Below are positions 1 through 4,597 of a stretch of DNA of 7,655 bases, piece by piece (the stretch's first letter is position 1; every line of letters begins with the position of its first letter). Below the pieces are notes generated by a model that made no database searches, had not been told where the DNA came from, and saw only the letters and a list, made by a program, of their open reading frames with translations. Location of the stretch: the NCBI GenBank assembly GCA_036824245.1, contig DAITAO010000115.1, positions 1 through 7,655 on the forward strand, in the 5' to 3' direction. Source of the stretch: JACVRM01 sp036824245. Its GTDB lineage: Bacteria; Actinomycetota; Thermoleophilia; Gaiellales; Gaiellaceae. Both the position numbers and the translations under genes were made by a program.

Positions 1-440
1 CAGATCACGGCGAAGCGTCGCGCGGCTGCCCCAGCGCGCGCGTCCCAACCCGCGCCCACGGCCGCGAGCGCCCGCTGCAGCGACGCCTTGACGCCGCCGT
101 AGAGCCGCTCCACGCCCTTGGTCTCGAAGTACGCAGTGCCGAGCCCGCTCGGCTCGACCGCAAAGCCGGCGTCCTCGAGCCGCCGCACGATCGTCTCCCA
201 CTCGTCCTCGGCGCGCGCCGGATCCTGCTCGACGAGCACGAGCGACGGACAGGTGGCGAGCGCCTCACCCATGCGCATGCCGGGCTTGACGCCGGCCGCC
301 TCGGCGGCTGCCGTCACCGCGCCGATCAGCGGCTCCCGGCCGGGCAGCGGGGCGAGCGCAGCAGGCCGCCGTGTCAGTCCAGGGCGGTCGCGCAGCGCGG
401 CGCGCAGCTCGAACCCGGGGATTGCGATGCAGGCGACCAT
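1..440 (-). CDS. imuB: ImuB-like Y-family DNA polymerase, N-terminal part (runs off the left edge)
   Basis: Reading leftward from the ATG at 440-438 gives 146 residues with no stop before the window edge. The pattern is that of the Y-family palm/fingers. Residues 2-15 (VACIAIPGFELRAA) replace the first catalytic strand. Residues 41-65 hold the AAxxAGVKPGMRMGEAxAxCP helix. Residues 95-116 (VEPSGLGTAYFET then RLYGG) replace the second catalytic strand, and residues 133-144 (DARAGAAARRFA) match the end of the palm. Active Pol IV has Asp in the first strand and an Asp-Glu pair in the second (SIDEAYLD); here neither site has an acidic residue. That loss is the hallmark of ImuB, the non-catalytic adaptor that works with DnaE2 and ImuA in SOS-induced mutagenic translesion synthesis. 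The LexA boxes directly upstream fit this role. ImuA is usually encoded upstream of ImuB but is not there. A divergent DinB is the alternative; the family is secure, the subtype likely. Confidence 0.82.
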   Translation of the reverse strand, partial: MVACIAIPGFELRAALRDRPGLTRRPAALAPLPGREPLIGAVTAAAEAAGVKPGMRMGEALATCPSLVLVEQDPARAEDEWETIVRRLEDAGFAVEPSGLGTAYFETKGVERLYGGVKASLQRALAAVGAGWDARAGAAARRFAVI

Positions 441-441
441 A

Positions 442-455
442 CGAACGTGTGTTCT
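442..455. promoter_or_regulatory. lexA box: LexA (SOS) box, start-codon-proximal
   Basis: CGAACGTGTGTTCT fits the Gram-positive/actinobacterial LexA consensus CGAACRNRYGTTCG at every defined base except the final G. It ends 2 bp before the ATG at 440 and covers the predicted -10 end and transcription start, so bound LexA should block initiation. The half-site spacing (GAAC-N4-GTTC) is exact. Confidence 0.85.
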
Positions 456-480
456 ACACGAACACATGTTCCCTTGTCAA
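451..480 (-). promoter_or_regulatory. SOS promoter of the imuB-like gene
   Basis: On the minus strand a perfect -35 TTGACA occupies 480-475. An 18-bp spacer separates it from TAGAAC at 456-451, a 4/6 match to the -10 consensus. Transcription would then start around 440-446, at or within a few bases of the ATG at 440, so the mRNA would be essentially leaderless. No Shine-Dalgarno sequence is present. This is the only promoter in the window with a clear -35. Both LexA boxes lie on it: one in the spacer, one across the -10 end and the start point. Confidence 0.68.
459..472. promoter_or_regulatory. lexA box: LexA (SOS) box, distal
   Basis: CGAACACATGTTCC again fits CGAACRNRYGTTCG except for the last base. 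Its centre is 17 bp from the centre of the first box, so the two dimers would bind on nearly the same DNA face, about 1.6 turns apart. It lies entirely inside the -35/-10 spacer of the imuB-like promoter. It is also 28 bp upstream of the -10 of the divergent hydrolase gene, which it might affect. Confidence 0.85.
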
Positions 481-500
481 GTAGTCCCGCTTCGCCGGTC

Positions 501-512
501 TAAGCTCACGGG
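501..512 (+). promoter_or_regulatory. -10 element (TAAGCT), probable leaderless start for the hydrolase gene
   Basis: TAAGCT at 501-506 is followed by 6 nt and then the ATG at 513. Transcription would start at or next to the ATG. No Shine-Dalgarno sequence is visible. No good -35 is seen at 17-18 bp; the nearest candidate, TTGTCA at 474-479, is 21 bp away and overlaps the -35 of the divergent imuB-like promoter. Confidence 0.5.
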
Positions 513-1169
513 ATGCCGCACCGCGATCGTGATCTGCTCGAGGTGGATACCCCGCACGGCCGGGCGAACGTCCACCTGCACCCCGCCGCTGAGCCACGAG
601 CGGCGCTGGTCCTCGGTCATGGAGCCGGCGGAGGGGTGTCTTCGCGAGATCTGGTGGCGGTGACCGACGTCGCGCGCTCCGCAGGAATCACCGTCGCGCT
701 CGTCGAGCAGCCCTACCGCGTCGCCGGGCGACGCTCTCCTGCTCCGGCGCGCCAGCTCGACGCTGCGTGGACGGCGGTCGTCGACCACCTGCTCGCGGGA
801 GAGCTGCTGGGGTTGCCGCTCATCGTCGGAGGTCGGTCACTGGGCGCGCGAGTAGCCTGCCGCACCGCGCAGGAGACCGGCGCCGTCGCGGTGCTCTGTC
901 TCGCTTTCCCGCTGCAGCCGCCGCGCCGGTCCAGCGGCGGCCCGGCACAGAGCCGCCTAACCGAGCTCGACGAAGTGACGGTGCCGATGCTCGTTGTACA
1001 AGGTGCGCGGGACCCGTTCGGTATTCCGCCGGCGAGCCCTCGGCGCACTGTGGTGCAAGTGCCGGGCGACCACAGCCTCAGGACGGACCTCCAGGCGGTG
1101 TCCGCCGCGGTACAGGACTGGATCCCGCGCGTGGTACCTCAGCATGCAGGCGCCAGGCTGAACGGCTGA
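513..1169 (+). CDS. Alpha/beta hydrolase, TEX30/KANSL3 type
   Basis: The product has 218 residues, a usual length for the small bacterial members of this family (dienelactone-hydrolase-like). The order of motifs is diagnostic: VLGHGAGGG (33-41, oxyanion region), VALVEQPYR (61-69), the nucleophile elbow GGRSLGAR (106-113) with Ser109, LAFPLQPP (130-137), the acid strand VVQGARDPFG (161-170) with Asp167, and GDHSL (185-189) with His187. The catalytic triad Ser109-Asp167-His187 is therefore complete. There is no signal peptide or membrane segment, so the protein should be cytoplasmic. Substrates of bacterial members are not established, so only a hydrolase activity can be inferred. It is divergent from the SOS-controlled imuB-like gene and ends 15 bp before lepB, which has its own -10-like element. 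The ATG at 513 is chosen because TAAGCT lies 6 nt upstream. Confidence 0.86.
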   Translation: MPHRDRDLLEVDTPHGRANVHLHPAAEPRAALVLGHGAGGGVSSRDLVAVTDVARSAGITVALVEQPYRVAGRRSPAPARQLDAAWTAVVDHLLAGELLGLPLIVGGRSLGARVACRTAQETGAVAVLCLAFPLQPPRRSSGGPAQSRLTELDEVTVPMLVVQGARDPFGIPPASPRRTVVQVPGDHSLRTDLQAVSAAVQDWIPRVVPQHAGARLNG

Positions 1170-1172
1170 CAC

Positions 1173-1184
1173 TAATCTGAGCCC
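1173..1184 (+). promoter_or_regulatory. -10 element (TAATCT), probable leaderless start for lepB
   Basis: TAATCT at 1173-1178 is followed by 6 nt and the ATG at 1185. It fills the 15-bp gap after the hydrolase stop. No ribosome binding site fits, so lepB may have its own leaderless transcript as well as read-through from upstream. Confidence 0.5.
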
Positions 1185-1790
1185 ATGTTCGTTAAACGGC
1201 TGCTCGACCGCTCGGCATCCCACTTGCCGCGCCCGGTACGCACGGCTCTCGACTGGGCCGTCACGATCGCGATCGCAGTAACGGTCGTCTACACGGTGCA
1301 GGCCGGGGTCGCCAAGCCGTACCGCATCCCCTCGTCCTCCATGGAGCCCACGCTGCACTGCGCGAAGCCCGTGGACGGGTGTCGGGGGCGCTTCTCGGAC
1401 CGCGTCCTGGTCAACCGGCTGGCCTACCGCTTCCGCGACCCGCGCCGCGGCGAAGAGGTCGTGTTCGACACACCGGCCCGCGCGGCCGCGGCCTGCCAGG
1501 CCGGAGGGACGTTCGTCAAGCGAATCGTCGGACTGCCGGGTGAGCGGGTGACCATGGACGACGGGAAGGTGTTCGTGAACGGACGGCCGCTCGACGAGAC
1601 GTACGTCCTGAGCCCCGCGCAGCGCGGCTCCGAGTCGGGCACCTGGCCACGCGTCCCTCCCGACGGCTATTTCGTGCTCGGCGACAACCGGGCCCAGTCT
1701 TGTGACTCGCGCCGCTGGGGCACCGTGCCGCGCGAGAACCTGATCGGGCCGGTCATGTTCACGTACTGGCCGCCGGGTCGCGTGCCCTGA
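1185..1790 (+). CDS. lepB: Signal peptidase I
   Basis: This membrane-bound serine protease (201 residues) cleaves signal peptides from proteins exported by Sec or Tat. A basic N-terminus precedes one transmembrane helix at about 22-42; the catalytic domain would face outside. The family boxes occur in order: PSSSMEPTL (49-57) with nucleophile Ser52, DRVLVNRLAY (72-81), FVKRIVGLPGE (110-120) with general base Lys112, and GDNRAQSCDSRRWG (166-179). The Ser/Lys dyad is intact. Two oddities are an insertion with two cysteines (Cys59 and Cys66) right after the Ser box, and Cys173 where many homologues have Ser in the SxDSRxWG box. With Cys104, four cysteines lie in the extracytoplasmic domain, so disulfides are possible (inference). 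The gene lies 15 bp after the hydrolase and 25 bp before the DUF3467 gene. The ATG at 1185 fits both the -10 spacing and the short basic N-terminus. Confidence 0.96.
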   Translation: MFVKRLLDRSASHLPRPVRTALDWAVTIAIAVTVVYTVQAGVAKPYRIPSSSMEPTLHCAKPVDGCRGRFSDRVLVNRLAYRFRDPRRGEEVVFDTPARAAAACQAGGTFVKRIVGLPGERVTMDDGKVFVNGRPLDETYVLSPAQRGSESGTWPRVPPDGYFVLGDNRAQSCDSRRWGTVPRENLIGPVMFTYWPPGRVP

Positions 1791-1800
1791 TCCGACCCGC

Positions 1801-1815
1801 TACGGTCCCCGCGTC
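1801..1815 (+). promoter_or_regulatory. -10-like element (TACGGT) for the DUF3467 gene
   Basis: TACGGT at 1801-1806 is followed by 9 nt and the ATG at 1816, implying a leader of only two or three bases. It lies in the 25-bp gap after lepB, and no Shine-Dalgarno sequence is present. It is the weakest member of the TANNNT series in this window. Confidence 0.38.
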
Positions 1816-2151
1816 ATGAGCGAGAGCGACGAGGGCGAGCGGCCGACCGAGTTCCAGATCCAGGTCCCGCCCGAGCTGGAGGCCGGTGTCTACGGCAACT
1901 TTCTGAGCGTGTGGCATACGGCTTACGAGTTCACGCTCGACTTCGGTGTCACGCAGCCGCCTCAGATGGAGAATCCGGACGACCCCGACGAGCCCGTGCG
2001 TGTCGCGTGCCGCGTCGTCTCGCGGGTGAAGATCCCGGTCACGGTGCTGTTCGACGTGCTGCGTGCTCTCAACGAGAACATGACGCGCTACGAGGCCGTC
2101 TTCGGAGAGATCAAACGCCCCGAGGCACCTCCCGACCAGCCGGGCGCCTAG
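1816..2151 (+). CDS. DUF3467 family protein
   Basis: This small acidic protein has 111 residues. It matches the DUF3467 pattern: a leading VPPELEAGVYGNFLSV (17-32), an EFTLDF strand (38-43), a central ACRVVSRVKIPV segment (64-75) and a closing helix running through NENMTRYEAVFGEI (86-99). There is no signal peptide, membrane helix or metal motif. The family is widespread in bacteria and some archaea, and its biochemical role is unknown to me. The proline-rich tail (102-108) is probably disordered. A role tied to lepB cannot be inferred from adjacency alone. Its stop is 6 bp from the stop of the convergent comB gene, so there is no room for a conventional terminator between them. Confidence 0.88.
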   Translation: MSESDEGERPTEFQIQVPPELEAGVYGNFLSVWHTAYEFTLDFGVTQPPQMENPDDPDEPVRVACRVVSRVKIPVTVLFDVLRALNENMTRYEAVFGEIKRPEAPPDQPGA

Positions 2152-2157
2152 CCCCCG

Positions 2158-2838
2158 CTAGAGAACGATCTCGGCCGCGCTGCCGACCATGCCTTGCAGC
2201 CGCGGCACGGCGTCGAGCGCGTCCACGCGCACGACCCAGGCGATGTCCTCCTCGAGCCCCGGTGGCCCATAAGTGCGCGCGTTGATGCCGTCGATCGCCT
2301 CCGGATAGGCCCGCGCGATCAGCTCGGCCGCCTTGGCGCCGTCGCCGCGGTCGGCCTCGAGGAGCTGGACGATGCGACCGGCGCAGTAGGCGTCGTCGAG
2401 CGCGAACGCGCCCTGGAAGCCCGCGCAGATGACGGCGACGTCCTCGCCGCGCTCGACAACCTCCCGCGCCACGGCCGACAGGTTCAGCAGGCTGCCGAGT
2501 AACACGATCTTCGACCGCCCAGCGGCGGCGAGTATGGCTGCCGTGCCGTTCGTGGTCGAGAAGATGATCGGCTCGTCGCGCGGCTCGACGAACTCGCGGG
2601 GTGACGCACCGGCGTCGAAGCCCTCGATCCGCACCGCGTTCCGTTCCCCGGCCAGCACCCCGGCAACTAGCTCTTCGCGCAGTGCCAGCGCCTCGTCGAT
2701 CCCGGGCGCGCAGAGCACTCGGGGATAGCCTGAAGCGAGCGCCTGCACGATCGTCGAGGTGGCGCGCATCACGTCGACCACGACCGCGACCGGGGCGGCC
2801 GCCTGCTCGGCCGGCGTGAAGGCGACGTCCACGCGCAC
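2158..2838 (-). CDS. comB: 2-phosphosulfolactate phosphatase (ComB family)
   Basis: The product has 226 residues and starts at the GTG at 2838-2836. ComB is a Mg-dependent enzyme that removes phosphate from 2-phospho-3-sulfolactate, giving sulfolactate; in methanogens this is the second step of coenzyme M synthesis. The family blocks occur in order: VVVDVMRATSTIVQALASG (19-37), GFDAGASPREF (73-83), FSTTNGTAAI (93-102), VLLGSLLNLSAVA (112-124) and VICAGFQGAFALDDAYCAG (136-154). No ComA or other sulfolactate or coenzyme M gene is in the window, so the bacterial role is open; the substrate may be sulfolactate-like. The start is supported by TAGGTT 8 nt upstream and by the short MRVDVAFTP opening usual in the family. 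The gene is divergent from the rhomboid gene (76-bp gap) and convergent with the DUF3467 gene. Confidence 0.88.
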   Translation of the reverse strand: MRVDVAFTPAEQAAAPVAVVVDVMRATSTIVQALASGYPRVLCAPGIDEALALREELVAGVLAGERNAVRIEGFDAGASPREFVEPRDEPIIFSTTNGTAAILAAAGRSKIVLLGSLLNLSAVAREVVERGEDVAVICAGFQGAFALDDAYCAGRIVQLLEADRGDGAKAAELIARAYPEAIDGINARTYGPPGLEEDIAWVVRVDALDAVPRLQGMVGSAAEIVL

Positions 2839-2852
2839 GACGGCGCAACCTA
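2839..2852 (-). promoter_or_regulatory. -10 element (TAGGTT), probable leaderless start for comB
   Basis: On the minus strand TAGGTT at 2852-2847 is followed by 8 nt and the GTG start at 2838. No Shine-Dalgarno sequence and no clear -35 are seen. It shares the 76-bp divergent gap with the rhomboid promoter; the two -10 elements lie about 50 bp apart. Confidence 0.45.
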
Positions 2853-2901
2853 TCCCGCCCGGCGCCCGAGCGCTGCGGGCGCCGGACTCCGATCGCGCAT
2901 C

Positions 2902-2914
2902 TACGCTACTCGCC
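2902..2914 (+). promoter_or_regulatory. -10 element (TACGCT), probable leaderless start for the rhomboid gene
   Basis: TACGCT at 2902-2907 is followed by 7 nt and a GTG at 2915. This spacing favours GTG 2915 over the in-frame ATG at 2924 as the start. No Shine-Dalgarno sequence is seen before either codon. Confidence 0.48.
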
Positions 2915-3787
2915 GTGCCCGAGATGCTGACTTGCTACCGCCATCCCGACCGCGAGACCGGCGTCTCCTGCTCGGAATGCGGCCGTGGCATCTGCCCCGA
3001 CTGCATGGTCTTTGCACCTGTCGGGATCCGCTGCCCGGACCACGCCGGGCAGACGAAGGGAGCCGCACGGGTCTCCCGCGAGGTGCGGCGCGCCAGCTTC
3101 GAGGGCACGGGTGCAATCGTCACCAAGGTGCTGATCGCGTTGAACGTCGGCGTGTTCATGCTCAACCTCGCGCAGGGTGCGTCGCTGTCGCGCAACGGCG
3201 GCGAGATGTTCATCGACGGAGCGCTCATCGGTCGCGCCTTTGACGGCACACAGCTCATCGGCGTGGCGGAGGGTGAGTGGTGGAGGCTGATCACGTCGGC
3301 GTTCCTGCACGGCGGACTCTTCCACCTCGGCCTGAACATGCTGATGCTCTTCTGGATCGGCGCGCCCGTCGAGGAGGCGCTCGGACGCGGCCGCTTCATC
3401 GTCCTCTACCTCGTGTCGGGCCTCTGCGCCGCCGCGGGCGCGCTCGCGCTCACCGACCCGGGTGATGTCACGGTGGGGGCGTCGGGCGCAATCTTCGGGA
3501 TTCTCGGCGCCGCGCTCGTCTTCGAGCGGCAGCGCATGTACGTCCTGGGCGGCAGCGCGCTGTCGATCATCCTGGTGAACCTGATTTTCACCTTCACGAT
3601 CCCGAACATCTCCATCGGAGGCCACGTCGGCGGCCTGATCGGCGGCGCCGCGTGCGGCCTCGCGCTCTCGCGCTTCGGCCGCGCGCACGTGGCGTACGGA
3701 CAGCCCGGGCTGCTCGGCTTCGCCGGTGTCGCAGCGGTCGGATTGGCCGCGCTCGTGGTCTCGTACTTCACCGTCCAGAGCTACTGA
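2915..3787 (+). CDS. Rhomboid intramembrane serine protease with N-terminal B-box-like zinc domain
   Basis: The product has 290 residues from the GTG at 2915 (287 from the ATG at 2924). Residues 7-43 form a complete eight-ligand zinc module: C7, H10, C19, C22, C27, C30, C40 and H43, in the B-box order CxxH, CxxC, CxxC, CxxH. After a basic linker, a six-or-more-helix rhomboid core begins near residue 67. Its landmarks are EWWRLITSAFLHGG (121-134), HLGLN (137-141) with the His/Asn of the oxyanion region, GASGAIFG (188-195) with nucleophile Ser190, and GGHVGG (235-240) with His237. The Ser/His dyad is intact, so an active membrane protease is expected. A further C-terminal helix covers about 265-287. 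The zinc-plus-rhomboid arrangement is common in actinobacteria. Substrates are unknown, and the cytoplasmic zinc domain may recognise partners (inference). Confidence 0.93.
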   Translation: MPEMLTCYRHPDRETGVSCSECGRGICPDCMVFAPVGIRCPDHAGQTKGAARVSREVRRASFEGTGAIVTKVLIALNVGVFMLNLAQGASLSRNGGEMFIDGALIGRAFDGTQLIGVAEGEWWRLITSAFLHGGLFHLGLNMLMLFWIGAPVEEALGRGRFIVLYLVSGLCAAAGALALTDPGDVTVGASGAIFGILGAALVFERQRMYVLGGSALSIILVNLIFTFTIPNISIGGHVGGLIGGAACGLALSRFGRAHVAYGQPGLLGFAGVAAVGLAALVVSYFTVQSY

Positions 3788-3829
3788 GTCTTCGGCTTCT
3801 CCGGGACAGCCTTTGATCTGACGAGCTTC

Positions 3830-3844
3830 GTGGCTCACAGCCAC
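3830..3844. other. Small hairpin between the rhomboid and deiodinase-like genes
   Basis: GTGGCT, a 3-nt loop and AGCCAC form a perfect 6-bp stem 42 bp after the rhomboid stop and just upstream of where a -35 for the next gene would lie. It has no following T-run, so it is a poor intrinsic terminator. It could be a dyad operator or chance. The rest of the 87-bp gap shows nothing else I can name. Confidence 0.3.
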
Positions 3845-3862
3845 TAAAGTCGGCTGCGGCCG

Positions 3863-3874
3863 TATCCTCGGGAG
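3863..3874 (+). promoter_or_regulatory. -10 element (TATCCT), probable leaderless start for the deiodinase-like gene
   Basis: TATCCT at 3863-3868 is followed by 6 nt and the ATG at 3875. The intervening CGGGAG contains a purine run, but it directly abuts the ATG, too close to act as a Shine-Dalgarno site. Confidence 0.52.
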
Positions 3875-4540
3875 ATGGCCGACTATCGGCCCGTGCCGCT
3901 CATCCATGAGCGTCTCTCGTCCGAGGATGCCCTCACCCGCTCACGCGAGCTCCTCGGGCTGATGCGCGGGCGGCGCTCGGTGCGCATGTTCTCGCCCGAG
4001 CCGGTGCCTTTCGAGCTCGTGCGCAACGCGGTCGAGACTGCCGGCACCGCTCCCTCGGGCGCCCACCAGCAGCCGTGGACGTTCGTCGTCGTCGACGACG
4101 CAGACCTCAAACGCCGGATCCGCATTGCGGCCGAAGAGGCGGAACGCGAGTTCTACGACCGGCTCGCGCCCCCCGACTGGCTAGACGCCCTGCAGCCGCT
4201 CGGCACCGACTTCGTCAAGCAGCACCTCACGGACGCCCCATACCTGATCGCCGTCTTCGAGCAGGCCTATGGGCTGGGTGCGGACGGCGCCAAGCACAAG
4301 CACTACTACGCGAAGGAGTCCGTCGGGATCGCCGTCGGCCTGCTTCTGGCGAGCCTGCACGTGGCCGGCCTCGTCGCGCTCACGCACACCCCCGCCCCGA
4401 TGGCCTTCCTCCGCCGGATTCTCGGGCGCCCGTCCAACGAGCGACCGTTCGTTCTGATTCCGGTCGGCTACCCGGCCGAGGACGCCGTCGTGCCGAGCCT
4501 CGAGCGCAAGTCTGTGGACGAGATTCTCGTCACCCTGTAG
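3875..4540 (+). CDS. Iodotyrosine deiodinase-like flavoprotein (nitroreductase superfamily)
   Basis: The product has 221 residues with the FMN-binding nitroreductase fold: RRSVRMF (33-39) for the FMN phosphate, TAPSGAHQQPW (58-68) for the flavin, and a C-terminal PVGYP (196-200). Beyond the fold, it follows human iodotyrosine deiodinase along its length: TAGTAPSGAH, the Tyr-Tyr followed by SVxIAxGLLLAxL (144-161), LGRPxxE (183-189) and the end VPxLxRKxxDxIxVT (206-220). Glu90, Tyr94 and Lys115 have the same spacing (E-x3-Y, 21 residues to K) as human Glu157, Tyr161 and Lys182, which clamp the halotyrosine zwitterion and close the lid. Thr172 matches the Thr that contacts flavin N5. I therefore infer reductive dehalogenation of halotyrosines or a closely related reaction. 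The protein is soluble, without the membrane anchor of the vertebrate enzyme. It sits 57 bp before a peptide-transporter operon that seems to have its own promoter. Confidence 0.88.
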   Translation: MADYRPVPLIHERLSSEDALTRSRELLGLMRGRRSVRMFSPEPVPFELVRNAVETAGTAPSGAHQQPWTFVVVDDADLKRRIRIAAEEAEREFYDRLAPPDWLDALQPLGTDFVKQHLTDAPYLIAVFEQAYGLGADGAKHKHYYAKESVGIAVGLLLASLHVAGLVALTHTPAPMAFLRRILGRPSNERPFVLIPVGYPAEDAVVPSLERKSVDEILVTL

Positions 4541-4556
4541 CGCCGTCGCAGCCGGA

Positions 4557-4584
4557 GCGCCAAAGGCGCCACGAAGGGCCTCGT
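4557..4584. promoter_or_regulatory. Short dyads upstream of the dpp operon start (possible operator)
   Basis: GCGCC, AAA and GGCGC (4557-4569) form a 5-bp stem. Immediately after, ACGA and TCGT (4571-4574 and 4581-4584) flank a GGGCC-containing centre, giving an imperfect 14-bp palindrome that abuts the -10 element. A repressor site is possible from the position, but the symmetry is short and GC-rich DNA produces such dyads by chance. Confidence 0.25.
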
Positions 4585-4597
4585 TACGATCGACGCC
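4585..4597 (+). promoter_or_regulatory. -10 element (TACGAT), probable leaderless start at a TTG codon
   Basis: TACGAT at 4585-4590 is followed by 7 nt and TTG at 4598. Between the upstream in-frame stop at 4538 and 4598 there is no ATG, GTG or TTG in this frame, so TTG 4598 is the earliest possible start, and the -10 spacing points to it. Confidence 0.45.

Noticed and set aside
118..663. 181-codon plus-strand frame across the imuB-like gene, the SOS promoter and the hydrolase start
   Set aside because: It crosses two genes and both LexA boxes and is Ser/Arg/Ala-rich with no motif.
2759..2914. N-terminal extension of the rhomboid protein to an upstream ATG at 2759
   Set aside because: It would overlap the divergent comB start, adds only low-complexity Thr/Ala residues, and ignores the -10 hexamer placed 7 nt before GTG 2915.
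3830..3844. Hairpin as an intrinsic terminator for the rhomboid gene
   Set aside because: The stem is only 6 bp and is followed by CTAAAGT, with no T-run.
2906..3907. 333-codon open frame on the minus strand opposite the rhomboid gene
   Set aside because: Low-complexity charged translation opposite a complete rhomboid protease; a compositional shadow.
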